From positions 1,116,501 through 1,180,500 of the forward strand of contig NC_015737.1 of NCBI RefSeq assembly GCF_000270305.1: 64,000 bases of DNA. Direction: 5' to 3'. Each line of letters begins with the position of its first letter. The first letter of the stretch is position 1. Shown here piece by piece: positions 15,148 to 24,363 of the stretch. The notes beneath the pieces are model-generated. The model was given only the letters and a program-made list of their open reading frames with translations, made no database searches and was not told the origin of the DNA. Both the position numbers and the translations under genes were made by a program. The DNA comes from Clostridium sp. SY8519. Its GTDB lineage: Bacteria > Bacillota > Clostridia > Lachnospirales > Lachnospiraceae.

Positions 15148-17112
15148 ATGGCAAATACCGTTTTTATTATCGTCTTCGTTATATTTATCGCATTTTTGTT
15201 TATCGCCAGTTTTGTCGCAAAAAACTGGGTAAAGGAAACGGATGATTATGTGCTTGCAGGACGCCAGATATCTACCGGGTTAAATATTTTTGGTGTAATT
15301 GCAATTGGATTTGCAGGGACAACCATGGCTTTGGCACCAGGGTTTTCCGTGCTCTATGGGTTTAAGGCGTCCTTCCTCTGGAGCGCGATTTACAGCTTTT
15401 GCGGATTGGCATTTTACGGATTGCTGTATTCCAACTTTGTTCGTCGCTGCGGCGCGCAGACATTGCCTGAATTTCTGCAGATGCGCTATGACGGAAAAAC
15501 ACGATCGGTCATTGCGATTACTTCAGTAGTGGGCATGCTGGGAATTATGGCGAATAATATTGTGTCTGCCATCAACAATATTTGCGCATATACCCGTTGG
15601 AGCAGACCGGTGGTTACTGCGATCATTTTTGCGGTGATTATTGCGTTCACTTATATTTCCGGTATGTGGGCAATTTCTATGACGGATCTGGTGCAGGTAA
15701 TCATGGGAATTATTATTGTGCCGTTAGTACTGTTCCTTGTACTGCATCAGTATGGACCAATCAGCGGTGTAATTGAGAGATGGCCGACAGACAGCTGGGT
15801 GAACAGTGGGTATGCCGGCTCGATCACCGGCCTTGGCCTGACATATCCTTCTATTTTGAATTTTGTTATTTTGTTCGCCTCTGCATTGGTATGGGGAAAC
15901 AACTATTATTGGATGAAAATTGCCAACTGCCGTTCAGAAAAAGTGGCAAGAAAATCATTCGTATGGTCCGCAGTGCTTTTGCTGGTTATTTTCTGCATAC
16001 CATTGGGAATTGTAGGCGTTTATATGGGGGCTTTCCACGGAGATGTGCTTACTCTGCGCGGAGGAGCCGTAGAACCTACAGGGGCATATGGATTTATCGC
16101 GTCTACGCTGATTCCGATTTTTGGTTCGCTGGCAGTCATCGGAGCGGTTGCTGCGTCTGTATCTACATCCGCAACATCTGCACTGGGCGCTTCGGCGGTA
16201 ATGACACGGGATATTTATATCCGGCTGATTGACAAGAGCGGGGATCAGAAGAAACGCCTGAAAGCTTCGAAATGGATCCTGGTGATTGTAGGAGTGGTGA
16301 CCTTTGTATTGTGTCAGTTCCCGGGAGGACCGACTTACTTGTTTGCATTTGCAAATTGCTGGTTAGTACCGCCGTCCATTCTGCTTCTTTTAGGCATGGT
16401 ATGGAAACGTTTCAATTCTGCAGGGGCATTTTGGGGAGCACTTTGCGGCATGGTAGTTATGGCTGTGTTTGAGTTCCTGGAGCTTACAAAAATATTTGTA
16501 ATTGGCAGTTATATTTATCTGGCAACGCTCGGACTGATCGTAACCTTTATTGCAGCTGTAATAGCTAGCCTGTTTGGCAAACCCAAATATTTTGGAGAGA
16601 AAAACTGGGAGCGCGTTCCTACAGATACCAATCGTGAAAGTGTACAGTTGGATGCTGTGGATAAAAAGGTTCTTGGGTTAATTCGTGTCGGCCATAAATA
16701 TATGGCGGATCTTACGGATTATCTTGGCGTGGATTCAACGGTTACCGATGCGGCGATAGAACATCTGGATAAAGGCGGCTATATCATGCGGGAAGGATTA
16801 GCCATGTCAAAACTTTATACTTTTGTGATTACAGAGAAGGGAAGGGATGCATTGGATTCATTAACAGACCGGGAAGAAAAAATGGCAAAAGAAGGTCTGA
16901 CGAATGCGTATGTAGAATTTCTGAAAACCGTAAACAGCGGAGATGCCCATAAGCAAAATGAGTGGATCAGCAAAAATGAGATCCGCTCAATGCAGATGTC
17001 AGCGATATCCTCGCATTTGACACGTAACGGCTTTATCAAAGAAAAAGGAACCTTCCGACGGAAATATGTGATCACAGAGAAAGGACGGAAAGCAGTAGAA
17101 ACATATTCATAA
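15148..17112 (+). CDS. Sodium:solute symporter fused to two winged-helix domains
   Basis: A 654-residue protein. Residues 1 to about 485 are a complete sodium:solute symporter (SSS) with about thirteen hydrophobic helices, including LPEFLQMRYDGKTR, and the sodium-site-like SVSTSATSALGASAVMTRD. From residue 496 the chain is soluble and holds two related winged-helix repeats, 502-567 and about 590-654. Both end in a beta hairpin with VITEKGR, as in MarR/PadR-type DNA-binding wings. Ordinary SSS carriers stop near 500 residues. The continuous reading frame, with no stop or start between the parts, argues against two genes. It is second in the sigma-54 cluster. It probably imports the cluster's substrate; what the tail does is open. 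Confidence 0.85.
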   Translation: MANTVFIIVFVIFIAFLFIASFVAKNWVKETDDYVLAGRQISTGLNIFGVIAIGFAGTTMALAPGFSVLYGFKASFLWSAIYSFCGLAFYGLLYSNFVRRCGAQTLPEFLQMRYDGKTRSVIAITSVVGMLGIMANNIVSAINNICAYTRWSRPVVTAIIFAVIIAFTYISGMWAISMTDLVQVIMGIIIVPLVLFLVLHQYGPISGVIERWPTDSWVNSGYAGSITGLGLTYPSILNFVILFASALVWGNNYYWMKIANCRSEKVARKSFVWSAVLLLVIFCIPLGIVGVYMGAFHGDVLTLRGGAVEPTGAYGFIASTLIPIFGSLAVIGAVAASVSTSATSALGASAVMTRDIYIRLIDKSGDQKKRLKASKWILVIVGVVTFVLCQFPGGPTYLFAFANCWLVPPSILLLLGMVWKRFNSAGAFWGALCGMVVMAVFEFLELTKIFVIGSYIYLATLGLIVTFIAAVIASLFGKPKYFGEKNWERVPTDTNRESVQLDAVDKKVLGLIRVGHKYMADLTDYLGVDSTVTDAAIEHLDKGGYIMREGLAMSKLYTFVITEKGRDALDSLTDREEKMAKEGLTNAYVEFLKTVNSGDAHKQNEWISKNEIRSMQMSAISSHLTRNGFIKEKGTFRRKYVITEKGRKAVETYS

Positions 17113-17121
17113 CAGGAGGAG

Positions 17122-17165
17122 CAGCGGCTGTAACACAGAAACGATGGATTACAGCCGCTGTTTTT
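17122..17165 (+). terminator. Terminator-like hairpin between symporter and thiolase
   Basis: A perfect 12-bp stem (CAGCGGCTGTAA at 17122-17133, TTACAGCCGCTG at 17149-17160) is followed by TTTTT. It lies inside the gene cluster, 10 bases after the symporter stop, so it may lower expression of the thiolase and CoA-transferase relative to the first two genes. Confidence 0.78.
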
Positions 17166-17190
17166 GCAAATGATATCGCGGGAGGAAAAA

Positions 17191-18375
17191 ATGAGGATAA
17201 GAGAAGTAGTTGCTGTGGGAATGGCTCGAACTGCCATTGGCAATTTTATGGGGAGTCTGAAAGATGTCTCCGCAGTTGATCTGGGCAAAATAGCCGGCGA
17301 AGAAGCACTGAAACGGTCAGGGATCGAAAGGGAAAAAATAGGTGAAGTAATTGTCGGAATGGTATATAAGACCGGATGCGGTGGTAATCCGGCGCGGCAA
17401 ATCGGAATTGCACTGGGGATTCCTGAAGCAGCAGGTGCGTTAACGGTTGAACAGCAGTGTGCGTCCGGTATGCGAGCGATTGAAATCGCTTTCCAGCAGA
17501 TTATGCTGGGAAAATCAGACGCATCGCTGGTCATAGGCATGGAGAGCATGACAAATGTTCCGTTTTTGGTGATGAATGCCAGAAAAGGATATCGCCTGGG
17601 CGATGGAAAATTTGAAGATGGCCTGTATCATGATGCATTGACGGATGTATTTTCCGGTGTTCATATGGCAAATACAGCGGAAAATCTTGCAGAAGAGTAT
17701 GGAATCAGCCGCAGAGAGCAGGATGAATTAGCGCTTTTATCACAGCAGAGGGCTTTACAGGCGATAGCAGAAGGAAAATTTAAGGAAGAAATAGTGCCGG
17801 TTCCTGTCAGAAACCGGAAAGGAGCAGGTGTATTTGATGTAGATGAGCATCCCAGAGAGACAACCATAGAACAGCTGGAGGGGCTAAAGGCAGTTTTTCG
17901 TAAGAATGGTACAGTTACCGCCGGGAACGCATCCGGATTAAACGATGGCGCCTCAGCGATTGTACTGATGGCCAGGGATCTTGCGGAAGAACTGCGGCTG
18001 AAACCGTTATTCCGGATTTTGTCTACAGCTACCGTTGGCGTCCCGCCTAGAATCATGGGAATTGGACCAGTATATGAAATCCCTAAGGCGGCGGAATATG
18101 CGGGACTGCAGATCGAGGATATTGATTATTTTGAAATAAATGAAGCTTTTGCGGCACAGTTTTTGGCATGTAATCGTGAGTTAAGACTGGATATGGAAGA
18201 CGTGAACAGAAACGGATCAGGTATTTCCCTTGGACATCCGGTTGGCAGCACGGGCGTTCGTCTTCTGATCAGCGGATATTATGAATTAAAAAGGCGGGGG
18301 CAGGAGATCGGGTGCGGTTCCTTATGTGCAGGAGGAGGGCCAGGCATGGCGATCATTTATCAATGCCTGAACTAA
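17191..18375 (+). CDS. Acetyl-CoA C-acetyltransferase (thiolase)
   Basis: A 394-residue thiolase. The nucleophilic Cys lies in QQCASGMRAIE near residue 90, the catalytic NEAFA and GHPVGSTG motifs are near 318 and 352, and the second catalytic Cys is in SLCAGGGPGM near the end. It interconverts acetoacetyl-CoA and acetyl-CoA (or a longer 3-ketoacyl-CoA). Upstream in-frame codons exist, but GGGAGGAAAAA sets the start at 17191. It is third in the sigma-54 cluster and precedes a CoA-transferase, fitting breakdown of a 3-keto acid after activation. A second thiolase sits in the facing cluster. Confidence 0.92.
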   Translation: MRIREVVAVGMARTAIGNFMGSLKDVSAVDLGKIAGEEALKRSGIEREKIGEVIVGMVYKTGCGGNPARQIGIALGIPEAAGALTVEQQCASGMRAIEIAFQQIMLGKSDASLVIGMESMTNVPFLVMNARKGYRLGDGKFEDGLYHDALTDVFSGVHMANTAENLAEEYGISRREQDELALLSQQRALQAIAEGKFKEEIVPVPVRNRKGAGVFDVDEHPRETTIEQLEGLKAVFRKNGTVTAGNASGLNDGASAIVLMARDLAEELRLKPLFRILSTATVGVPPRIMGIGPVYEIPKAAEYAGLQIEDIDYFEINEAFAAQFLACNRELRLDMEDVNRNGSGISLGHPVGSTGVRLLISGYYELKRRGQEIGCGSLCAGGGPGMAIIYQCLN

Positions 18376-18403
18376 TTATGGATTCAGGAGTATAGAAAGA
18401 TAT

Positions 18404-18446
18404 CTGTGCAGGCAGCCGTCTCATAGGAAGACGGTTGCCTGCACAG
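18404..18446 (+). repeat. Long intercistronic hairpin without T-tract
   Basis: CTGTGCAGGCAGCCGTCT (18404-18421) pairs with ACGGTTGCCTGCACAG (18431-18446) around a short loop. AAAATC follows, so it is not a standard terminator. Possible roles are mRNA processing or protection between thiolase and CoA-transferase. Confidence 0.6.
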
Positions 18447-18487
18447 AAAATCAGCGGATCTATCCGGAAGGGAAGGGGGGAAAGTGC

Positions 18488-19786
18488 GTGGCGGATATTT
18501 ACAGATTGTATTGTGAACGAAAGACGGAGCTTGATCATCTGGCAGAATCCATACAGTCAGGATGGAAGATTTTTATGGATGCGCCTTTGGGACAGCCGCT
18601 GGGGCTTATTCGCGCAATTGAAACAAGAGTAAAGCAAAGAAAGCTGGAAGGCATAACGTTCCATATCTTATTAGATGCCTACCGTTATTTCTGCTATCAG
18701 GAGCCGGACGCTGGGCGTATATTGGGCGTGTCCTGGTTTTCAGGCGCGGGGGCCCGGGATGGAATTAATCGCGGATGCGGGGATATGATGCCTTTTAATT
18801 ATCATGAAGGACCGGAACTGCTGAGAAAAGACGTTAGGCTCGATGCGTGGATTCTGCAGGCGGCGCCGATGGATGAAGAAGGGTATTTTAATACCTGCAA
18901 CGGATCGCTTGGAAAGGTATTGCTGGAGCAGTGTCCGCATATTTACGTGCAGGTAAATGAAAATTTACCGAAAGTATGCGGAGCCCCTAGAATTCATATT
19001 ACACAGATTGAAAAATTAGCGGAAAAAACGGAACCTCTTCTAAGCCTTCCGGTTTTTCCGGGGGATGAGATAAGTACGAAAATCGGGGAGCTGGTGGCGG
19101 AGAGGATACCAGACGGTGCAACGGTTCAGTTTGGAATCGGAGCAATTCCGGATGCAGTGGGGAAAGCATTAAAAAATAAAAGGCATCTTGGAATTCATAC
19201 GGAACTGTTAACGAATCGTATGATCGAGTTGATGGAAGCGGGAGCAGTGGATAATTCGAAGAAACCGATCGATACAGGGGTTTCTGTAGCTGCTTTTGCA
19301 TTAGGTTCTCAGCATATGTATGAGACAGTGGATTCGAATCCGTATTTCCGTTTTTTGTCGGTGGATTATGTGAACGAACCAAATGTGATTGCAGAAATTC
19401 CGAATTTTATGAGTATAAATTCTGCGCTGGAGGTAGATTTTTTCGGGCAGGTTTGCGCGGAATCCATTGGTACTCGTCACATTTCCGGAACAGGCGGACA
19501 ACTGGATTTTGTGCGGGGAGCCAATGCGTCGGCAGGGGGAAAAAGCTTTATTTGTTTTCCTTCTACTGCAGAAAACGGAACTGTCAGCCGCATAAAGCCG
19601 ATCCTGACACCTGGCGCAATAGTTACTACAGGAAAAAATGAATCAGACTATATCGTGACGGAGTATGGAGTAGCGAAAATGCGGGGAAATACGGTTCGTC
19701 AGAGAACGGAACAGCTGATCAATATCGCGCATCCGAAATTTCGCGAAGAACTGAAATTTGCAGCAAGAAAAAGGTATTTGATATGA
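18488..19786 (+). CDS. Acetyl-CoA hydrolase/transferase family CoA-transferase
   Basis: A 432-residue class I CoA-transferase of the butyryl-CoA:acetate / 4-hydroxybutyrate CoA-transferase type. The catalytic Glu lies in GIHTELLTN; the binding loops FGIGAIPDAVGKAL and SGTGGQLDFVRGA, and the VTEYGVAKMRG segment, are in normal order. These enzymes pass CoA between short carboxylates by way of a glutamyl-CoA intermediate. The start is GTG with an AGGGAAGGGGGG site. It ends the plus-strand cluster and is followed by a terminator shared with the facing cluster. Together with the thiolase it would turn a 3-keto acid into acyl-CoAs. Confidence 0.9.
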   Translation: MADIYRLYCERKTELDHLAESIQSGWKIFMDAPLGQPLGLIRAIETRVKQRKLEGITFHILLDAYRYFCYQEPDAGRILGVSWFSGAGARDGINRGCGDMMPFNYHEGPELLRKDVRLDAWILQAAPMDEEGYFNTCNGSLGKVLLEQCPHIYVQVNENLPKVCGAPRIHITQIEKLAEKTEPLLSLPVFPGDEISTKIGELVAERIPDGATVQFGIGAIPDAVGKALKNKRHLGIHTELLTNRMIELMEAGAVDNSKKPIDTGVSVAAFALGSQHMYETVDSNPYFRFLSVDYVNEPNVIAEIPNFMSINSALEVDFFGQVCAESIGTRHISGTGGQLDFVRGANASAGGKSFICFPSTAENGTVSRIKPILTPGAIVTTGKNESDYIVTEYGVAKMRGNTVRQRTEQLINIAHPKFREELKFAARKRYLI

Positions 19787-19807
19787 TTTGAAAAGGTGAG
19801 GCTGGAA

Positions 19808-19849
19808 AGCGTCTTGGAGTAAGAGGGGATATACTCCAAGACGCTGTTT
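19808..19849 (+). terminator. Terminator between the two converging sigma-54 clusters
   Basis: A perfect 14-bp stem (AGCGTCTTGGAGTA at 19808-19821, TACTCCAAGACGCT at 19832-19845) is followed by GTTTCCTTTC. It lies between the stop codons of two convergent genes and may serve both directions, although the minus-side T-run is poor. Confidence 0.7.
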
Positions 19850-19871
19850 CCTTTCGTCTTATGCGGCAGAT

Positions 19872-20900
19872 CTACAGAGATAAATTCGGCATGGAGTCAA
19901 GATTGTTTTGCAAAGGACGGGTTCCGGATTCTATTTCTGAAACAATCTTTACAACAGAGTCGTTATATGGGGTTTCTATCTTATATTTTTTGGCATACTG
20001 ACTAACCACACCGTTGATAAAACGAATTTCACATTTGCGTCCTTTTTCCAGATCCTGAAGCATGGAAGCTTTGCCGGCAATTGTTCCGAAATACTTGCGG
20101 ATGACTTCGACCGCATGCTGTTCTTCTGCCTGATCGGTAAACTGAAACAGCTGGTTAAAGTTAATGCCGAAAATCGACGGAAGAGTAATATCCATGGCAT
20201 GGCATACCCGAATACATTCCCGACCGATACGCGCGGCACAGATCATGGAGCGGTCATTATTAATGACAGCGGCAAAGGTGTCTGCGCATACGGTAGACAT
20301 GCCGGAAAAGGTTGCGTTGATCATAATTTTTGACCAACGGTCAGCTAACAGATGGCTGGTGATTGTGACATGGCCGGGACACATTTTTTCCAGAATCTGC
20401 TGTACTTCATGCAGGGTGCCGTCCGGTTCACCGGTCAGCCGTCCGAGATGAAATTCAAACAGCGGGGAATCCGTGGGACAGGTCAGCTTCGATTTCCCGG
20501 GCCCAAGGAAGGTTGCCGGCCATCCGACCGTAGCACCCATGATTTTTTCTTTTGGATAGTATTCCGCTACGGCGAGTTCCGGAAGACCGTTCTGGCAGGT
20601 GCAGATAATGCTGTCGGTGCCGCAATGCTGTATCATCTGAGGAATAGCAGTTTCATTAAAGGTCTGCTTGGTCATATAGAAAAACAGGTCAAAAGTACCG
20701 GTCATTTGATCCGGAGTGCAGGCTTTGACCGGAACAGTCATTTCGGTACCGCCGGAGACAGAGGCTCCCTGTGTGTTTAAGGTATTTACATGTTCTTCCC
20801 AGATATCAACCATAGTGACATCCAGGCCGGCACGGCTGAGATAAGCACCGAGTATTGTTCCCAGGGATCCGCATCCCATAATGGCGATTCGTTTTATCAT
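19872..20900 (-). CDS. Ketopantoate reductase-like (PanE/ApbA) dehydrogenase
   Basis: A 342-residue NAD(P)-dependent reductase of the PanE/ApbA family. The Rossmann motif is IMGCGSLGTILGAYL at the amino end, the catalytic Lys lies in DRWSKIMINATF, and the C-terminal FINGVVSQYAKKYKIETP is typical. AGGAGGTGT upstream of 20900 sets the start. It is the last gene of the minus-strand sigma-54 operon, 58 bases after the CoA-transferase. In this context it more likely reduces or oxidises a keto/hydroxy acid of the pathway than makes pantoate, but that is inference. Length fits the family. Confidence 0.82.
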   Translation of the reverse strand: MIKRIAIMGCGSLGTILGAYLSRAGLDVTMVDIWEEHVNTLNTQGASVSGGTEMTVPVKACTPDQMTGTFDLFFYMTKQTFNETAIPQMIQHCGTDSIICTCQNGLPELAVAEYYPKEKIMGATVGWPATFLGPGKSKLTCPTDSPLFEFHLGRLTGEPDGTLHEVQQILEKMCPGHVTITSHLLADRWSKIMINATFSGMSTVCADTFAAVINNDRSMICAARIGRECIRVCHAMDITLPSIFGINFNQLFQFTDQAEEQHAVEVIRKYFGTIAGKASMLQDLEKGRKCEIRFINGVVSQYAKKYKIETPYNDSVVKIVSEIESGTRPLQNNLDSMPNLSL

Positions 20901-20958
20901 GGTTTGATACACCTCCTTTTTGCGTGCGAAAACAGTGACGGGATATAGCTGCTGATGG

Positions 20959-22272
20959 TTAGAAAATACCGGAGTGTTTTGCCTTATCACGCAGTTCATC
21001 CCTGAAATCCGGATGGGCAAGTTCAATAATTGCCCGGGCACGGTCAGCAATTGTTAAATCTCTTAAATTAGCATAACCATACTCGGTTACGACATATTCA
21101 ATATCGGAACGCGGAGTGGAAATAGGCGTTCCTTCCGGAAAATTAAAGTTAATTTTACTGTGCCGCTTACCGTTTTTCATGTAACTGGATTCCAAGGCAA
21201 TAATAGATTTCCCGCCTTTGGACCATTGCGCACCCCGGACATAGTCCAGCTGACCGCCGATTGCGCTGTACTGTTTATATCCAAGGGCATCGGCAGCAGT
21301 TTCGCCGTAAATATTTAATGCCAGGGCAGTATTGATGGAAATCATGCGATTGTTTTTCATAATATTGCGCGGATCGTTTGCGCAGGGAAACGGAACATTA
21401 TACAGTAATTCATTGTGATCCATAAAATCGTATAGTTCACCGGTGCCGGCTGCAAAGGCAAACACCGACTTTCCGTTCATGAATCCCTTGGAACGATTGG
21501 TAACATTTCCGTTTTTCATCAGCAGCATCATAGAGCTGCAGAACATTTCCGAAAAAATACCCAGGTCATTTTTAGAAGTAAGGCTGTTGCCGATTGCTGT
21601 CGATAAACCGCCGATACCGAGCTGGATGGTGGATCCGTCTTCCACCATCGGATTGATATACTCAGAAATTTTCTCCATGGCGGGAGAAGGCGGGATATCT
21701 GGAATCTGCGGCATCCTGCCTTCTGAAACAACAATGGCGTCCGCTTCTTCTGCCGCTATGAGCGTATCGCTTCCGTATACATAGGGCATATCAGGATTGA
21801 TTTCAAGAATGACCCGGTCGGCTGTTTCCAGAATATATCGGTATATACTTCCGCCGGAAGGGCCGAAAGACATCATGCCGGATGCATCCGGGGCAGATAC
21901 AGCAAGAAAAGCGACCGTAATTTTTCCTATTTCCGAGAACCATTTATCTATTTCGCTTAAGTGAACAGATGTGTAGCCATGTGTTTTTTTCAGCTGAATT
22001 GCCTGGCGTTCAAAGGGACCCAGATACATGGAAAGCAGTGAAAACGGGTCATTTTCACAGGTTTCTGTTAAAAGAGGGGAAGGATCGAGAGACATACCGC
22101 TGATCAGCGTGATATCAGACAATTCGTTCCTGCGTGCCCAGAGAGCACGGTTCAGCAAAGGCGTGGTATTGCTGATCAGGCCGATGAAAACCCGGTCATG
22201 TGCGCGGATCAGTTTTACCGCCTCTTCCGGGGAACATATTTTGTTTGTTTTTGTTTTTTCAGCTGTTTTCAT
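20959..22272 (-). CDS. Acetyl-CoA hydrolase/transferase family CoA-transferase
   Basis: A 437-residue CoA-transferase related to the one at 18488 but clearly distinct in sequence. The catalytic Glu is in GIFSEMFCSS, with LGIGGLSTAIGNSL before it and AIGGQLDYVRGAQWSKGGKS and VTEYGYANLRD after it. Its ATG overlaps the stop of the 3-hydroxyacyl-CoA dehydrogenase gene by four bases (22269-22272), so the two are translationally coupled. In the operon it is well placed to move CoA from the acyl-CoA released by BKACE onto acetoacetate, so that the thiolase can finish degradation. Donor and acceptor are inferred. Confidence 0.9.
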   Translation of the reverse strand: MKTAEKTKTNKICSPEEAVKLIRAHDRVFIGLISNTTPLLNRALWARRNELSDITLISGMSLDPSPLLTETCENDPFSLLSMYLGPFERQAIQLKKTHGYTSVHLSEIDKWFSEIGKITVAFLAVSAPDASGMMSFGPSGGSIYRYILETADRVILEINPDMPYVYGSDTLIAAEEADAIVVSEGRMPQIPDIPPSPAMEKISEYINPMVEDGSTIQLGIGGLSTAIGNSLTSKNDLGIFSEMFCSSMMLLMKNGNVTNRSKGFMNGKSVFAFAAGTGELYDFMDHNELLYNVPFPCANDPRNIMKNNRMISINTALALNIYGETAADALGYKQYSAIGGQLDYVRGAQWSKGGKSIIALESSYMKNGKRHSKINFNFPEGTPISTPRSDIEYVVTEYGYANLRDLTIADRARAIIELAHPDFRDELRDKAKHSGIF

Positions 22273-23114
22273 TCCTGACTCCTGTAGTTATAAAAGCCTT
22301 CCCCTGTTTTTACTCCCAGTTTGCCGGCACGAACCAGTTTCCGGATCAGCGGGCAGGGGCTGTATTTCGGATTTCCGAATTCAAACTGTAAGGTTTCCAG
22401 TGCTGCCAGGCAGATATCGAGGCCGACATAGTCAGCGAGTCTTAACGGACCCATTGGCATATTGGTGCCAAGTACCATTGCCTGGTCAATATCTTCCCGT
22501 GTGGCAATCCCTTCATATAATTCATAGGCGGCTTCATTTAACATGGGTGCTAGAATTCGGTTCACTGCAAATCCGGCGGATTCTTTGATTTCAATCGGAA
22601 TCTTCCCGATCGAAACAGCGATCTGTTTCGCCTGTTTTACCTGTGAATCGGAGGACAGTTCGCCGCGGACAATTTCCACAAGCTTCATAACCGGGGCGGG
22701 ATTGAAGAAATGCATGCCGATTACCGGGCGATCCAGTCCCTTGCTGATTTCTGTAACAGACAGAGAAGAAGTGTTGGATGCAAACATACAGTTTTTGGGA
22801 ACAATTTCTTCCAGCTGTCGGAAGGTTTCTTTTTTTACGGTACAGTCTTCTTTTACCGCTTCGATCACCAGATCGGCATCAGAAGCAATGGAGATCGTTC
22901 CGGTGATTATCCGGTCTGATATGGCCTGAACCTGTTCCTGCGGCAGAGTACCCTTTTTCACAAGGTGTGCCAGGGAATGGAGAATTCGCTCTTTCCCGCC
23001 TGCAGCCAGTTCTTCGGTTAAGTCACACAGATAGACAGAGTTTGAATCCTGTGCAGCAAAAACCTGAGCGATTCCTCTTCCCATGGTACCTGCGCCTACA
23101 ATACATACTTTCAT
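22269..23114 (-). CDS. 3-hydroxyacyl-CoA (3-hydroxybutyryl-CoA) dehydrogenase
   Basis: A 281-residue NAD-dependent enzyme with the Rossmann start VCIVGAGTMGRGIAQVFA, the SNTSSLSVTEI segment, catalytic His in IGMHFFNPAPVMKLVEIV, and FAVNRILAPMLNEA in the C-terminal dimerisation domain. It interconverts 3-hydroxyacyl-CoA and 3-ketoacyl-CoA, as Hbd does in butyrate formation. The start at 23114 follows GGAGG; an ATG at 23129 would absorb that site. It is 36 bases behind the thiolase and coupled to the CoA-transferase, so acetoacetyl-CoA from the pathway could also be reduced to 3-hydroxybutyryl-CoA. Confidence 0.92.
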   Translation of the reverse strand: MKVCIVGAGTMGRGIAQVFAAQDSNSVYLCDLTEELAAGGKERILHSLAHLVKKGTLPQEQVQAISDRIITGTISIASDADLVIEAVKEDCTVKKETFRQLEEIVPKNCMFASNTSSLSVTEISKGLDRPVIGMHFFNPAPVMKLVEIVRGELSSDSQVKQAKQIAVSIGKIPIEIKESAGFAVNRILAPMLNEAAYELYEGIATREDIDQAMVLGTNMPMGPLRLADYVGLDICLAALETLQFEFGNPKYSPCPLIRKLVRAGKLGVKTGEGFYNYRSQE

Positions 23115-23150
23115 AACAAATTCCTCCATTCATCAATTATTTGCGGGATA

Positions 23151-24326
23151 TCAGATTAACTGCAGGATACCGGCAGCCCCCATACCGCCGCCAATGCACA
23201 TAGTGATGAGCGAATAGGTTCCATGTATCCGCTGCAGTTCATCCAGTGCCTTGCAGATGAGAATCGCGCCGGTGGCTCCAAGAGGGTGGCCGAGAGCTAA
23301 TGCACCGCCGTTTGGATTGACTCGATCCGGAGGAAGCCCTAATTTGCGAATACACATCAGGGCCTGCACGGCGAATGCCTCGTTCAGTTCGATGACATCC
23401 ATATCATCTGTCGTCAGGCCGGTTTCTTCCATTACTTTGGGGACAGCGTAGATGGGACCAAGCCCCATATATGCAGGATCCAGTCCGGCAACGGAAAATC
23501 CGGTGAATTTTGCGATTGGAGAAATGTTCAGTTCTTTCGCTTTTTCTTCAGACATCAAAATGACAAATCCTGCGCCATCGCTGGTGGGAGAAGATGTACC
23601 TGCAGTTACGAGGCCGTCTTTTTTGAAGCAGGGCTCCAAGCTGGCAAGTGATTCCAGACTTGTGTTTTTTCGAATTCCCTGATCCTGGCAGAATACGATT
23701 TCCTTACCCTCATCGTCTGTTCCGGTCAGAGGCAGAATGGAAGGCGCTAAACGGCCGGCTGTCTGAGCGGCAGCTGCCTTTTTATGGCTGGAAACCGTAA
23801 ACTCCTCCATATCCAACCGGGTAATGCCGTATTTTTTTGCTACGTTTTCCGCTGTGATACCCATGGCAGAGTAGTTGGCGGGTTTATTTGTCCAAATCCA
23901 TGGGTTAATGGATTTTTTCATATTGTCATAATTAATCGGAATCGAAGACATGGATTCCACTCCGCCGGCAACAATGACATCAGCAAATCCGGCATGAATC
24001 GATGCGGCAGCAAGGGCAACAGACTGCAGACCGGATGAGCAGAAGCGATTGCAGGACATGCCGGAAACAGAGTCCGGAAGCCCTGCGCGCTGAGCGACTA
24101 AACGGCCGATATTGAAACTTTGGCTCAGTTCCTGCTGTGCACATCCTACAATGACATCATCAATATCACTGTCCTTCAGAGCCGGTATTTTGTCGAGAAC
24201 ACCCCGAAGAATCTGGCCGCCCAGATCAACCGGATGCATCATACGAAGAGCTCCGTGTTTTCCGCTTTTTGCGACAGCGGATCTGCCGTAACCGACGATA
24301 ACAACATCATTTAACCCTTTATGCAT
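23151..24326 (-). CDS. Thiolase (acetyl-CoA acyltransferase)
   Basis: A 391-residue thiolase with nucleophilic Cys in NRFCSSGLQSVALA, NEAFAVQALM, GHPLGATGAI and the late catalytic Cys in TMCIGGGMGAAG. The sequence differs clearly from the thiolase at 17191, so the two clusters are not a recent duplication. GGAGGAACT precedes the ATG at 24326. Its likely job in the operon is thiolysis of acetoacetyl-CoA, or of the keto-acyl-CoA made by the neighbouring dehydrogenase. Confidence 0.92.
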   Translation of the reverse strand: MHKGLNDVVIVGYGRSAVAKSGKHGALRMMHPVDLGGQILRGVLDKIPALKDSDIDDVIVGCAQQELSQSFNIGRLVAQRAGLPDSVSGMSCNRFCSSGLQSVALAAASIHAGFADVIVAGGVESMSSIPINYDNMKKSINPWIWTNKPANYSAMGITAENVAKKYGITRLDMEEFTVSSHKKAAAAQTAGRLAPSILPLTGTDDEGKEIVFCQDQGIRKNTSLESLASLEPCFKKDGLVTAGTSSPTSDGAGFVILMSEEKAKELNISPIAKFTGFSVAGLDPAYMGLGPIYAVPKVMEETGLTTDDMDVIELNEAFAVQALMCIRKLGLPPDRVNPNGGALALGHPLGATGAILICKALDELQRIHGTYSLITMCIGGGMGAAGILQLI

Positions 24327-24363
24327 AGTTCCTCCTATCTCTTCTGTAATAAATGTTCAGATT

